In this document: positions 9,542-18,258 of the stretch, one piece after another
Layout: every line of letters begins with the position of its first letter
Position numbering within the stretch: the stretch's first letter is position 1
Assembly (NCBI GenBank): GCA_035652535.1
Contig: DASRDP010000006.1
Span: 1-53,764 of the forward strand
From: Chloroflexota bacterium
Lineage (GTDB): Bacteria > Chloroflexota > UBA6077 > SHYK01
Direction: 5' to 3'
Length of the DNA: 53,764 nucleotides
Notes under the pieces: generated by a model
Database searches by the model: none
What the model saw: only the letters and a program-made list of their open reading frames with translations
Told to the model about the DNA's origin: nothing
Program-made: the position numbers and the translations under genes

Positions 9542-10855
9542 CTACCCTTCACCCTTCCCCTGGCGATGCTCATTGCCACCAGCGTCATCCGAGGCGCCGT
9601 TGTGGTCGCTTCGAATCACTCTGGCGCCGCCCATCCATCCACCTGCCTCGCGCGCTTCCTCGGTCTCAGAAGCACCATACACCATCGGCAGCCCGGCCAC
9701 CTCAGCCTCTTCCGCCTCCGCCCGAGCCTGTCGTAGGCTGAGACCCAGGCGGCGCCGGTCGGGCTCAATGCGGATAATCTTGACCGGAACGATCTCTCCC
9801 TCGTGTACGACATCCTTCGGGTGCTGGATCCGTTCGTTGGACAACTCTGAGATGTGGATGAGACCCTCGAGCCCGGGCTCGATCTCGGCGAAAGCTCCGA
9901 ACGTTGCCAGCTTCGTGACGCGCGCTGTGACCGTCTGGCCGACGTGGTACTTCTCGGCGATGTCCTGCCATGGCTCACTGCGCAGCCGTTTCAGGCTCAA
10001 GGCAATCTTCTTGTTCTCGCGGTCGACACCCAGGACCAGCACGTCGACGGTGTCTCCTGTTTGCACCACCTGGCTCGGATGGCTCACCGGCGTCCACGAC
10101 AGCTCGGTGAGGTGCACCAGCCCGTCCGCGCCGCCCAGGTCGACGAACGCCCCGAAGTCGCAGATGCTGCTCACCCGCCCTGTCCGCACCTGCCCCTCGT
10201 GCAGCTCTTCGATAAGGTGGTCCCGCTGCCTCGACCGCCGTTCCTGCTCGGCCGCGCGCTCGGACAGGATGAGTCGATTCCGTCGGCGGTTAATCTCGAT
10301 GACCTTCAGGGCCAGCACGCGGTTCTTCATTCGCTCAAGCCGCGCCTCCACGGCTTCGTCAGGCGCTGCCTGGCGGAGGTCCACGACTTGCGAGAGCGGA
10401 ACGAATCCACGGAGTCCATCGACCCGGACGATCAAACCGCCGCGGTTGTAGTCCACGACTTCGCCCTCGACCGTCTCCCCCTGTTCGGAGGCGTGCTGGA
10501 GGTTGCGCCAGCCCCGCTCCGACTGGGCGCGCGCGAGGGAGAGGAGCGCGTGGCCTTCGCGGTCCTCCGGCTCGACGACCATGGCCACGATGGGTTCGCC
10601 GACCGTCGCGGCGCTTTCGAGCTCTCCGGGGGGGACACCGGCTTCTGACGCGGGAATGACCGCTTCAGCTTTCGTGCCGATGTCGACGAGAATCTCGTCG
10701 CGGGTGATCTGGACGACGACCCCCTCCACAACCTCGCCGCGCCGCAACGTGCGAAACCGTGGTGGGGTAGACGCCAGAAGGTCCATGAGCTCCTGGTCGG
10801 CTTCTGGTTCGGCAGACGGTGGCCCTGGTCGTTGGGACGAATCAAGCTCGTCCAT
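9542..10855 (-). CDS. rpsA: Ribosomal protein S1 homologue, four S1 domains
   Basis: RNA-binding protein expected to help load mRNA on the 30S subunit. The 437-residue protein has four OB-fold S1 repeats (about 38-112, 122-195, 212-282 and 297-368). Repeats 3 and 4 are the best conserved (CDFGAFVDLGGADGLVHLTELS and TFGAFAEIEPGLEGLIHISELS types). E. coli S1 has six repeats; four-repeat forms are common in Gram-positive and related phyla, where the ribosomal role is less certain. A low-complexity acidic tail follows the last repeat. It is separated from recR by about 100 nt and from clpC by 112 nt, so it is probably its own unit. Confidence 0.9.
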   Translation of the reverse strand: MDELDSSQRPGPPSAEPEADQELMDLLASTPPRFRTLRRGEVVEGVVVQITRDEILVDIGTKAEAVIPASEAGVPPGELESAATVGEPIVAMVVEPEDREGHALLSLARAQSERGWRNLQHASEQGETVEGEVVDYNRGGLIVRVDGLRGFVPLSQVVDLRQAAPDEAVEARLERMKNRVLALKVIEINRRRNRLILSERAAEQERRSRQRDHLIEELHEGQVRTGRVSSICDFGAFVDLGGADGLVHLTELSWTPVSHPSQVVQTGDTVDVLVLGVDRENKKIALSLKRLRSEPWQDIAEKYHVGQTVTARVTKLATFGAFAEIEPGLEGLIHISELSNERIQHPKDVVHEGEIVPVKIIRIEPDRRRLGLSLRQARAEAEEAEVAGLPMVYGASETEEAREAGGWMGGARVIRSDHNGASDDAGGNEHRQGKGEG

Positions 10856-10953
10856 GGGGACCCCCTACCTGTTCAGCCGCGACGGCTACGCCGAGAGTAT
10901 ACTCCACGATTTTGAGCGAAGGGCCCCGCAGCAGCGGTCTTTAGCGACCGCTC

Positions 10954-11559
10954 TTATGGCACTGGCCGGCGGTTTTCGAGCGCCTGCGCCAGCGTTACCT
11001 CGTCGGCATACTCGAGATCACCGCCAATCGGCAGGCCGCGCGCAATCCGGCTCACGCGCACGCCGAACGGACGAATCAGATGCGTCAGATATTGGGCAGT
11101 CGTGTCTCCCTCCACGTTCGGATTCGTCGCGAGAATCACCTCGGCTACTGTTTCCTCGCGGATTCGGCTCATGAGCTGCGCGACTTTCAGGTCTTCCGGG
11201 CCGATGCCTTCCATTGGCGACAGGGCCCCGTGGAGGACGTGGTAGACGCCGCGAAAGCCGCGGGTCCGTTCCAGAGCCAGCACGTCGAGCGGCTCCTCCA
11301 CGACGCAGACAGTCGACCGGTCTCGTGCAGGGTCGGAACAGATGGCGCACGGGTCGGCATCCGCGATGTTGAAACAGACGGAGCAGAACGTGACGGAGCT
11401 CCGAAGCTCCGCCAGCGCTTCCGCGAGCTCAACGGACACGTCGGAGGGCGCCCGCAGCAGGAAGTACGTCAATCGCTGGGCAGATTTCGGCCCGATTCCT
11501 GGAAGGCGGGCGAAGGCATCGATGAGGCGCGCGACCGGTCGGACTGGACCGTGCATCAA
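10954..11559 (-). CDS. recR: Recombination protein RecR
   Basis: Acts with RecO (and RecF) to load RecA at gaps. The 201-residue protein has an N-terminal helix-hairpin-helix (LPGIGPKSAQR), a four-cysteine zinc finger (CSVCFNIADADPCAIC), a Toprim domain (VCVVEEPLDVLALE) and the C-terminal segment GLPIGGDLEYADEVTL that is strongly conserved in the family. Its ATG overlaps the ybaB stop by 4 nt. Together with dnaX and ybaB it makes the widespread dnaX-ybaB-recR group. Confidence 0.97.
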   Translation of the reverse strand: MMHGPVRPVARLIDAFARLPGIGPKSAQRLTYFLLRAPSDVSVELAEALAELRSSVTFCSVCFNIADADPCAICSDPARDRSTVCVVEEPLDVLALERTRGFRGVYHVLHGALSPMEGIGPEDLKVAQLMSRIREETVAEVILATNPNVEGDTTAQYLTHLIRPFGVRVSRIARGLPIGGDLEYADEVTLAQALENRRPVP

Positions 11560-11855
11560 AAGAGCCCGGGTATTTTCATTCCCCCGGTCAAACCCGACAA
11601 ACGCTTGGCGGCCAACTCCTGGGCCTTTCCCAGCGCGTCGTTGACCGCGACCACGACCAGATCCTGGAGCATTTCAACGTCGTCCGCGTCGATAACGGAC
11701 GGATCGATCTCGACAGAAATGAGCTTTTGTTGGCCCGAGGCAGTCGCTTTCACAACCCCGCCGCCAGCGCTTGCCTCCACCGTCTCCGCGGCGAGCTCCT
11801 CCTGCAGCTTAACCAGTCGGCTCTGCATCTGCCGCATGAGATTCTGGTTGAACAT
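11556..11855 (-). CDS. YbaB/EbfC family nucleoid-associated protein
   Basis: Small dimeric DNA-binding protein. The 99-residue protein shows the family pattern: a leading helix (MFNQNLMRQMQSRLVKLQEE), a strand with GGGVVKATASGQQKLISVEIDP, and a closing helix with LVVAVNDALGKAQELAAK. The ATG is preceded by AGGAGATAAGGA, a good ribosome-binding site. It lies between dnaX and recR and overlaps recR by 4 nt. Confidence 0.95.
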   Translation of the reverse strand: MFNQNLMRQMQSRLVKLQEELAAETVEASAGGGVVKATASGQQKLISVEIDPSVIDADDVEMLQDLVVVAVNDALGKAQELAAKRLSGLTGGMKIPGLF

Positions 11856-11908
11856 TCCTTATCTCCTCTGGTCTAGCCGTTCCCCACCATCATACTGCCC
11901 GCGAGCGC

Positions 11909-13651
11909 CTATTCCTGAAGCGCGCCCATTGACTGAGGGTCGGGTGAAATCTCGAGCAAGCGGCCCCCGAACAACTTTGAGGCGTACTCCGCGATCGAAT
12001 CATTGTCCGTCTCAGCCCCCTCGCGGGGATTCGGCGCGGATTCAGCAATGCGCACCGATAGGGGTGTCTTGAACTCCTCGAGCAGCATCTCCTCGACGTG
12101 CTTTCGTGCGCTCGCTTCCAGCCGTTGCCGATCGATCGCGGTGAGTTTTCCTTCCAGCACCACGACGCCGTTGTCGAGCTGACTTGGCGTGAGGCGCGCC
12201 ACGAGCGTCTTGGCGAACAGGTTCCCCTGAAAGCGATCGAGGAGGCTGGACCACCGAGCCTGGACCGCCGCCAGGGACGGCGCGGGTGGCGATGCTGGCT
12301 CCGCCACCGCTCCGGAATGGTTCTGATGCGGCAAGGGGTCCGCATAGTCGGCGCCGCCTTCGTGCACATGGTGGGGCTCACCGGCCGTGGCCCGCTCCGG
12401 CTTGGCGGCCAACGGCGCCGGCCCCACCTCGGCGGCGATGGGGGTCGCCGGTGGGGTCTCCATCGACGTCTTGGTCGCGAGGCTGGGTGCGGCCAGGCTC
12501 GGCGATCCACCCCCAGCGGGCGCGACCGTCGGTTCCTTTTGAATGGCAAGGGCCGCCGCCGCCAGCTCCAACCGGACAAGGAGCTGGCGCTCGTTCGCGC
12601 CGGCGGTCTCGGCGTCGGCGAAGCGCGTCAGGATCTCCGCGATGTGACCGGGGGCCCATCGGCCGGTGATCTCGCGGAGCCAATCCCGCTCCTCCGAACC
12701 GAGGTCCATCAGGAGCGCCGATTCCGCGCCCGCGCGCATAAGCAGGGCGCAGCGTAGCTCAAAAAGGACCTCGTTGAGGAACTGGTGGAGATCGGCCCCC
12801 TCCTCGGCAATCCCCTCGAGGACCTCCAGCGCCCTGCGCGTGTCGCCATACGCGAGCCCGTCGAGGAACGAGCGAATTGCGTCGCCGCGCACGAGGCCGA
12901 GCACGCGGCGCGCCGCCTCGAGGGTCACCGGGCTTCCCCCAAACACCGCGACCTGTTCGAGCATGCCCAGCGCGTCGCGCAGGCCGCCGTCCGCCAGCCG
13001 AGCCACGCGCTCCGCCACCCCACGCTCGAGCGCGATCCCCTCCATCACCGCGACCCGCGCCAGCTGGTCGGCGATGATGGGCTGCGGGATCCTCCCGAGG
13101 TCAAACCGCTGACAGCGCGAGACGATCGTGGCGGGGACCTTGTGGGCGGCAGTCGTCGCCAGCACGAATACGGTGTGCGGTGGCGGCTCCTCGAGTGTCT
13201 TGAGAAACGCATCCCACGCGGGCGCCGTGAGCTGGTGCGCCTCATCGACGATGTAGACCTTCCAGCTCGCCTCCGCCGGCGCGAATCGCACCCGCTCGCG
13301 CAAGGCGCGAATGTCGTCGATCCCGCGGTTGGACGCCGCGTCGATCTCGGTCAGATCGATCGCGCGCCCCGCGTCGCACGTGACACACGAGTGGCATTCA
13401 CCACATGGCTCCCCGTCGAGCGGCTGTGCGCAATTGAGCGCTTTGAACAAGATGCGCGCGAGCGTGGTCTTTCCCGTTCCCCGCGGTCCACAGAGCAGGT
13501 ATCCGTGCGCAACGGCCGACCGGGCCACGGCGTTCCTGAGCGTCCGAACCACGGCCTCCTGCCCAACGACCTCTCGGAAGAATTTTGGTCGCCATCGGAG
13601 GTACATAGCCCGCACAGGCTCCGGGCGCGTCAGCTCCGTAAGATCTGTCAT
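11909..13651 (-). CDS. dnaX: DNA polymerase III subunit gamma/tau
   Basis: Clamp-loader ATPase. The 580-residue protein has Walker A GPRGTGKT (55-62), a four-cysteine zinc module (C74, C83, C86, C89), VYIVDEAHQLT as Walker B and the clamp-loader SRC motif (SRCQRF). A variable proline/alanine-rich segment follows (about 390-450) and then a C-terminal tau-like domain. The start at 13651 gives the expected N-terminus (MTDL...YLRWRPKFF) and overlaps the recO stop as ATGA. The reading frame is open for 80 more codons inside recO, but that part is unlike the family. No A-rich slippery site for a short gamma form is seen. Confidence 0.95.
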   Translation of the reverse strand: MTDLTELTRPEPVRAMYLRWRPKFFREVVGQEAVVRTLRNAVARSAVAHGYLLCGPRGTGKTTLARILFKALNCAQPLDGEPCGECHSCVTCDAGRAIDLTEIDAASNRGIDDIRALRERVRFAPAEASWKVYIVDEAHQLTAPAWDAFLKTLEEPPPHTVFVLATTAAHKVPATIVSRCQRFDLGRIPQPIIADQLARVAVMEGIALERGVAERVARLADGGLRDALGMLEQVAVFGGSPVTLEAARRVLGLVRGDAIRSFLDGLAYGDTRRALEVLEGIAEEGADLHQFLNEVLFELRCALLMRAGAESALLMDLGSEERDWLREITGRWAPGHIAEILTRFADAETAGANERQLLVRLELAAAALAIQKEPTVAPAGGGSPSLAAPSLATKTSMETPPATPIAAEVGPAPLAAKPERATAGEPHHVHEGGADYADPLPHQNHSGAVAEPASPPAPSLAAVQARWSSLLDRFQGNLFAKTLVARLTPSQLDNGVVVLEGKLTAIDRQRLEASARKHVEEMLLEEFKTPLSVRIAESAPNPREGAETDNDSIAEYASKLFGGRLLEISPDPQSMGALQE

Positions 13652-14424
13652 GCTCGGTACCCCGCGGCCGTTTCGGCCACCACCCGCACGAACTCGGCCG
13701 CGCGGAGTCTCCGCTCCGAGACGTGCTCGATGTGCGCGCGGAGGAGGCGTTCTGCGGGGCTTCCGGCCTCGCCCACGGATTGCAGTGCGATCTGGTCGGC
13801 GCGCGGCGTCCGCTGGAGATACCGCAGCAGCTTCAGCGCGTCGACAGATATGGGGATCGTGGACACTTCGCTCCCGGCGCAGCTCGGGCAAAAGACGCCG
13901 CCCCGAACCGCTGAGTACCCGTTCTGGACTGGCTGAATCGAATCATTGCACCCCAGGCAGATCGAGAGCTCCGGGCGAAACCCCACCGCGTCGAGCAAGT
14001 GCAGCTCGAAGTGGCGAGCCACGAGTTGCGGGGCGATAGCGCCATCGTCGAGGGCCTGCAGCGCGCCCAGAAGCAGCGTAAACACCTCCGGATGCGCGTC
14101 GTGGTCCTCGAGAAACGCGTCGATCAGCTCGACCAGGTGGTATGCATGCGACGTAGCGATGACGTCGCTTCGCAACCGCCAGAACGGATCGGTCATCGAC
14201 GCCTGCGTGACCACCGCGAGGTCTCGCCCCCGCGCCAGCAGCACATGGGTATGCACAAATGGCTCGAGGTGCCCGGACATTCGGCTGGTGGTGCGCCGGA
14301 CGCCCTTCGCCAGCACCCGAAGCTTTCCCATTCCCGGAGTCAACATGGTGATGATGCGGTCAGCTTCGCCGAAGTCCATGCGCTTCAGAGGCACCGCGTC
14401 GGTCGACGTGAGTCGGGTGCGCAC
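13648..14424 (-). CDS. recO: DNA repair protein RecO
   Basis: Binds single-stranded DNA and works with RecR. The N-terminal OB fold begins RTRLTSTDAVPLKRMDFGEADRII and has the KGVRRTTSRM loop. A helical domain follows, and a C-terminal zinc site has CLGC and CPSC pairs. A GTG at 14448 is also open, but the GTG at 14424 has GAGGAG eight to nine bases upstream and gives the family N-terminus (258 aa). recO directly upstream of dnaX, with an ATGA overlap, puts recO, dnaX and recR in one unit. Confidence 0.92.
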   Translation of the reverse strand: MRTRLTSTDAVPLKRMDFGEADRIITMLTPGMGKLRVLAKGVRRTTSRMSGHLEPFVHTHVLLARGRDLAVVTQASMTDPFWRLRSDVIATSHAYHLVELIDAFLEDHDAHPEVFTLLLGALQALDDGAIAPQLVARHFELHLLDAVGFRPELSICLGCNDSIQPVQNGYSAVRGGVFCPSCAGSEVSTIPISVDALKLLRYLQRTPRADQIALQSVGEAGSPAERLLRAHIEHVSERRLRAAEFVRVVAETAAGYRA

Positions 14425-14472
14425 CAAGCACGCTCCTCTACAGCTCACACGCGAGCTGACGGATTGAAGATC

Positions 14473-15042
14473 TCACCGCAACCCATCGAGGAGCCGCACC
14501 GTCATCACTCCGGCGTCCACGTCGATGGACCGAACGACTTCATGGATCGCTGGAATCAGCACCTGCCCATCGGCGGAGCGAACCACGTAGACGTCGTTGC
14601 TGCCGGTCTCGAGGATGTCCACAACCTTGCCGAGGGCCTCACCGTCGACCGTGCGGACGTCGAGGCCGATGATCTGATACCAGAAGTAGGAGTCGGCGTC
14701 GAGCCGAACGGCGTCGTCGAGCGGTACGAACAGGTGCGACCCCTGAAGACGTTCCGCGTCCGCACGCGTCTCGACATCCGAGAGCTTCAGGATTACCGCC
14801 CCCCGTACGAGTCGCCAGCGCTCGACCGATCGCGGGGTCTTCCGGTCTCCGAGAAACACCTGCCGCGTCGTTCGAAAACGATCGGGGAAGTCGGTGAGAA
14901 TCGCGCAACGCACTTCACCGTGGATACCGTGCGGTCCGGTGACGCGTGCAATGGTGAGGTACCCGGTGTCTTCGTCGGGACCGGAATCCCCGTTTGGGAC
15001 CGCGCTGCGCGCGGCCCTTCCTGAAACCAGGCTGCGCGTCAC
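14473..15042 (-). CDS. rimM: 16S rRNA processing protein RimM
   Basis: Assists maturation of the 30S head and binds S19. The 189-residue protein has the N-terminal barrel (YLTIARVTGPHGIHGEVRC, about 28-46) and the C-terminal PRC barrel, with YFWYQIIGLDV, GKVVDILETGSNDVYVV and LIPAIHEVVRSID. The start is GTG with a weak ribosome-binding site, and about 27 residues precede the core. The order rpsP-khpA-rimM is the standard one; trmD and rplS, the usual next genes, are replaced by recO. Confidence 0.95.
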   Translation of the reverse strand: MTRSLVSGRAARSAVPNGDSGPDEDTGYLTIARVTGPHGIHGEVRCAILTDFPDRFRTTRQVFLGDRKTPRSVERWRLVRGAVILKLSDVETRADAERLQGSHLFVPLDDAVRLDADSYFWYQIIGLDVRTVDGEALGKVVDILETGSNDVYVVRSADGQVLIPAIHEVVRSIDVDAGVMTVRLLDGLR

Positions 15043-15071
15043 AGCACCGCGGGGAATCGCAGCCTCACGTC

Positions 15072-15329
15072 TCAGCCCACTTCGAGGGATACGCGAACGC
15101 CCTGGCGCACAGCCGCTGAACGGAGGAGAGAACGGATCGCTCGGACGATTCGTCCCTCGCGGCCAATCACCCGTCCAACGTCCTCTGGCGCAAGGCTCAG
15201 ATGGTAGGCGACAACGTTGTCTTCCACGGTCTCGGTGACCTGCACGTCGTCGGGATTGCGCGCGAGGAGACGGGCCACGAATTCGATGAACTCTCGGTTC
15301 GAGTTACTCGGCTGCGGGCTCGGCTGCAT
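15072..15329 (-). CDS. khpA: KH-domain RNA-binding protein KhpA (YlqC)
   Basis: Small single-KH protein; family members bind RNA with KhpB and affect cell division and small-RNA function. The 85-residue protein shows the GxxG loop as IGREGRIVRAIRSLLR and the usual FIEFVARLLARNPDDVQV start. The ATG at 15329 lies inside rpsP (26-nt overlap) and has GGAG eight bases upstream; no other usable start exists in the frame before the fold begins. It is followed by rimM. Confidence 0.93.
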   Translation of the reverse strand: MQPSPQPSNSNREFIEFVARLLARNPDDVQVTETVEDNVVAYHLSLAPEDVGRVIGREGRIVRAIRSLLRSAAVRQGVRVSLEVG

Positions 15330-15600
15330 CCGCGTGCTCCGGCGTTGGCTCGGTCGAGATTTCGACGATGCCCTCTCGGCGGAAGAGGCGCTCGACGCGC
15401 TCCGACGGCCTCGCTCCCTTGGCGAGCCAGTCGAGCGCGCTCTCGCGATCGATGTGCACGGTACTCGGTTCCGTCAGAGGATCGTAGTACCCAATATTTT
15501 CGATAAATGCGCCGTCACGTGGCGCCCGCGAATCCGCGACGACGACGCGATACCGCGGCTGTTTCTTTGCGCCCGTCCGACGCAGCCGTATTCGCAGCAT
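15304..15600 (-). CDS. rpsP: 30S ribosomal protein S16
   Basis: Assembly protein of the 30S body. With the ATG at 15600 it has 98 residues and the exact family opening MLRIRLRRTGAKKQPRYRVV, then DSRAPRDGAFIENIGYYDP and LDWLAKGARPSERV. The C-terminal tail after about residue 78 is acidic and alanine-rich. The open frame continues upstream to 15735 but is unlike S16. It leads the rpsP-khpA-rimM group and overlaps khpA by 26 nt. Confidence 0.97.
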   Translation of the reverse strand: MLRIRLRRTGAKKQPRYRVVVADSRAPRDGAFIENIGYYDPLTEPSTVHIDRESALDWLAKGARPSERVERLFRREGIVEISTEPTPEHADAAEPAAE

Positions 15601-15673
15601 CAACACCACCGGACCCGTCGCGCGGCGACGCGTCCCCTTTCCTCGCATCGGGAAATTGGCCGAATGTGCCCGG

Positions 15674-15679
15674 ATTATA
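15674..15679 (-). promoter_or_regulatory. Candidate -10 element for rpsP
   Basis: A perfect TATAAT on the minus strand lies 73 nt upstream of the rpsP ATG, in the 193-nt gap between rpsP and the divergent site-2 protease gene. No good -35 is visible at 16-18 nt, so this is a weak call. Confidence 0.35.
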
Positions 15680-15793
15680 GCCGAATCGGCCGTGCGTTCC
15701 CGTTCTATCCTCACAATGGCGCGATGCGAGTACAATGCCAGTTGACCTTCCGCTCCGACGCCCGGTCACCCACCATCCCGAGCGAGGCCCTGC

Positions 15794-16954
15794 GTGGCGA
15801 GGACCTACGATATAGCCAGCGTCCGCGGGATCTCCATTCGCATCCACGTGTCGGCAGCAATCGCCTTCGCGCTCCTCGTGCTCGTCCTGGCGGCCGTCTA
15901 CTTTCCGGCGATGCTGCCCCGCGAGCGCGTGCCGACGTATTGGTCCGTTGGGTTCATCTCAACGCTTTTTCTGTTCCTTTCGACGCTGGCCCATGAGCTG
16001 GGGCACTCGCTCGTGGCGCGATTGCGCGGCGTGCCCGTCGAGTCCATCACCTTCGTAATGTTCGGCGGCTCGTCGGACATTCGATCGGAGCGCGAACGCC
16101 CCCTCGATGAGCTGCTGATCGCGCTCTCGGGTCCGATCGTCAGCCTCGTCCTCGCGGGACTCGCCGCCGGCGCCCGCACGACGATACCGAACCCAAGCCA
16201 GCCCTTGCTGCTGTTTCTGGAGTCCGTGCTGCTTCTCAACATCTGGCTCGGCGTGTTCAACCTCGTGCCCACCCTTCCGCTGGATGGCGGGCGCGCGTTG
16301 CGCGGCTTCCTCTGGCAGCAACTGGGGGACTACCGGCGAGCGACACGCGGCGCGGGGATGGTGGGACAGATCATCGCGGGGGGCCTGCTCGCGACCGGCA
16401 TCATCCTTTTCATCCTTTCGTTGGACACCGCGCGCAATCCGGTTCCCGCCATCCTCGGCTATGACACTCGCGGGGTAGCGTTCCTCGCCATCGTGGTGGC
16501 CTGGTTCCTGAACAGCAGTGCGCGCTCGGCCTATCGCCAGCTCGTGCTTCAGGGACGCTTCGCGGGCGTAAAGGTGTCCGACCTGATGTTGAGCCAGCCA
16601 CCCACCGTGGCGCCGTGGACCCGACTGGACGAGATCATGTCCACCCACTTCGTCCCAAACGGCGAGCGCGCCGTCGCCGTCGTGCGCGATGGCGACGTAC
16701 TGGCAGGGCTCGTCGCCTATTCGGACATCGCCCGCGTCTCCCGGACCGACTGGCCGACGCGGGCTGCCGGCGAGGTGATGACGCCGCTCTCACAGCTCGT
16801 CACGGTAGCGCCGAACGACAGCGTCGAGACCGCGATTCGGCACATGGCGGAGAAGCACCTGAACCAATTGCCCGTGGTGGTGGACGGGAAGCTGGTGGGG
16901 ATCATCGCCCGAGTCCACGTCCTGCAATTCCTGGACCTGAAGGAGCGCCGCTGA
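15794..16954 (+). CDS. Site-2 protease (M50 family) with two C-terminal CBS domains
   Basis: Intramembrane zinc metalloprotease. The 386-residue protein has several transmembrane segments (about 18-240), the zinc motif H67-E-L-G-H71 and the third ligand in LPLDGGRAL (D about 169). Two CBS domains follow (about 255-380), suggesting control by a nucleotide or other small ligand. The organisation matches SpoIVFB-like/archaeal CBS-type S2P. The start is GTG. It is divergent from rpsP and convergent with the sigma-factor gene, 2 nt apart. The substrate is unknown; the neighbouring sigma factor is primary-type, so an anti-sigma target cannot be read from context. Confidence 0.92.
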   Translation: MARTYDIASVRGISIRIHVSAAIAFALLVLVLAAVYFPAMLPRERVPTYWSVGFISTLFLFLSTLAHELGHSLVARLRGVPVESITFVMFGGSSDIRSERERPLDELLIALSGPIVSLVLAGLAAGARTTIPNPSQPLLLFLESVLLLNIWLGVFNLVPTLPLDGGRALRGFLWQQLGDYRRATRGAGMVGQIIAGGLLATGIILFILSLDTARNPVPAILGYDTRGVAFLAIVVAWFLNSSARSAYRQLVLQGRFAGVKVSDLMLSQPPTVAPWTRLDEIMSTHFVPNGERAVAVVRDGDVLAGLVAYSDIARVSRTDWPTRAAGEVMTPLSQLVTVAPNDSVETAIRHMAEKHLNQLPVVVDGKLVGIIARVHVLQFLDLKERR

Positions 16955-16956
16955 CG

Positions 16957-18006
16957 CTACTCCAGGTACTCTTTCAGCTGCATTCGCAGCTCCGGCTGAC
17001 GGAGCTTTTGCAGCGCCTCCGCTTCGATCTGGCGGACCCGCTCTCGGCTCACGCCGAGCTCTTCCCCGATCTCTCCCAGGGTGCGGTCTCGACCGTCGAT
17101 CAGGCCGAATCGCATCTTGAGCACGATGCGCTCGCGGTCCGTGAGCTGCTGGAACACACACTCGACGTGGTACCGCAGCATCTCTTGCGCCGCGACTTCG
17201 GACGGTGGCGACGCGCCGCGATCCGCGATGAAGTCCGAGAGGGTGCTCTCGTCCTCTTCGCCCACGGGCGTTTCGAGAGAGATCGGCTGGCGCGCCGCGC
17301 GAATGATCTGGCGCACGCGTTCCGGCGTGGTATCCATCGCCTTCGCGATCTCGTCGGGCGTCGGCTCTCGCCCGATCTCCTGCTGCAGCTCGCGTGACTG
17401 GCGGTAGACGTCACCGATCAGCTCAATCATGTGGACCGGAACGCGAATCGTCCGCGCCTGATCGGCGATTGCGCGGGTGACGGCCTGGCGAATCCACCAG
17501 TAGGCGTACGTGCTGAACCGATAGCCTTTCGTGTAGTCGAACTTTTCGACCGCCCGTGAAAGCCCGATGTTCCCCTCCTGAATCAAGTCCTGGAGGGGCA
17601 GGCCGCGGCCCATGTACTTGCGAGCGACGCTGACCACGAGCCGAAGGTTCGCTTCCGTCAGCTTTCTGCGGGCGCTGTCCCCGGCGTGAATCTGCTCGAC
17701 CAGCGCGAGAGTCGCGTCGGAGTCGAGCGCGCGGCCGGGATTCTGGAGTGCCGCTTGCGCCAGCCTCCCCTGTTCAATCGCCTTCGCGTACTCAACCTCC
17801 TGGTCGGCCGTCAGCAGCTTGACGCGACTGATATCCCGCAGGTAGATCGCGGCCGGCGCCTCGCCGGCGACGAAGTCACCTTCGGCCGCTGTCTCACTGG
17901 CGACCGCTCGCGCGGGGCCGTCGTGGAGGGAATCATCGGATTCGTCGAGGAGCGCGCGGTCGTGGAGCGCGCCGATGTCGTCCCAGTGAAGACCGGACTC
18001 ATCCAT
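16957..18006 (-). CDS. RNA polymerase sigma-70 factor, primary/RpoD type, short N-terminus
   Basis: Directs RNA polymerase to promoters. From the ATG at 18006 ([12 protein letters not shown], preceded by GAGGACTCA) it has 349 residues. Region 1.2 ([24 protein letters not shown]) comes first, then region 2 with [15 protein letters not shown] and [14 protein letters not shown], region 3, and region 4 with the [33 protein letters not shown] helix-turn-helix. Region 1.1 is missing, which fits a SigA-like or group 2 factor in phyla that carry several. The longer frame to 18180 is rejected. It sits between ffh and the S2P gene. Confidence 0.9.
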   Translation of the reverse strand: MDESGLHWDDIGALHDRALLDESDDSLHDGPARAVASETAAEGDFVAGEAPAAIYLRDISRVKLLTADQEVEYAKAIEQGRLAQAALQNPGRALDSDATLALVEQIHAGDSARRKLTEANLRLVVSVARKYMGRGLPLQDLIQEGNIGLSRAVEKFDYTKGYRFSTYAYWWIRQAVTRAIADQARTIRVPVHMIELIGDVYRQSRELQQEIGREPTPDEIAKAMDTTPERVRQIIRAARQPISLETPVGEEDESTLSDFIADRGASPPSEVAAQEMLRYHVECVFQQLTDRERIVLKMRFGLIDGRDRTLGEIGEELGVSRERVRQIEAEALQKLRQPELRMQLKEYLE

Positions 18007-18258
18007 TGAGTCCTCGCGATGCACCAACACCATATTTCCCGTCCAGCGCCTCGTGGGACCTCGGGATTCGGCCACCCTGCCGAACCACGACCCAGGAGGC
18101 GACTCCATTCCGCGCAGGCCGCGGCATGGGCATACGCAATCAGGGAGCGCGTCAGTCAGATCGCTGCACAGGGCGCGCACCGCCAGGGTAAGAGGGACAA
18201 ACCCGGCGACGTGAAGCGGACTGTGTGGAGACCGGTGAACTATATCAGAATTCGTTCG

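Noticed and set aside
13652-13891. 80-codon N-terminal extension of dnaX
   Set aside because: It lies wholly inside recO in another frame, is Arg/Pro-rich and unlike the family; the ATG at 13651 gives the standard DnaX start.
18007-18258. Possible 4.5S/SRP RNA in the gap next to ffh
   Set aside because: The conserved SRP core (GGAAGGAAGCAGCC type) was not found on either strand; nothing else convincing is seen in this 250-nt gap.
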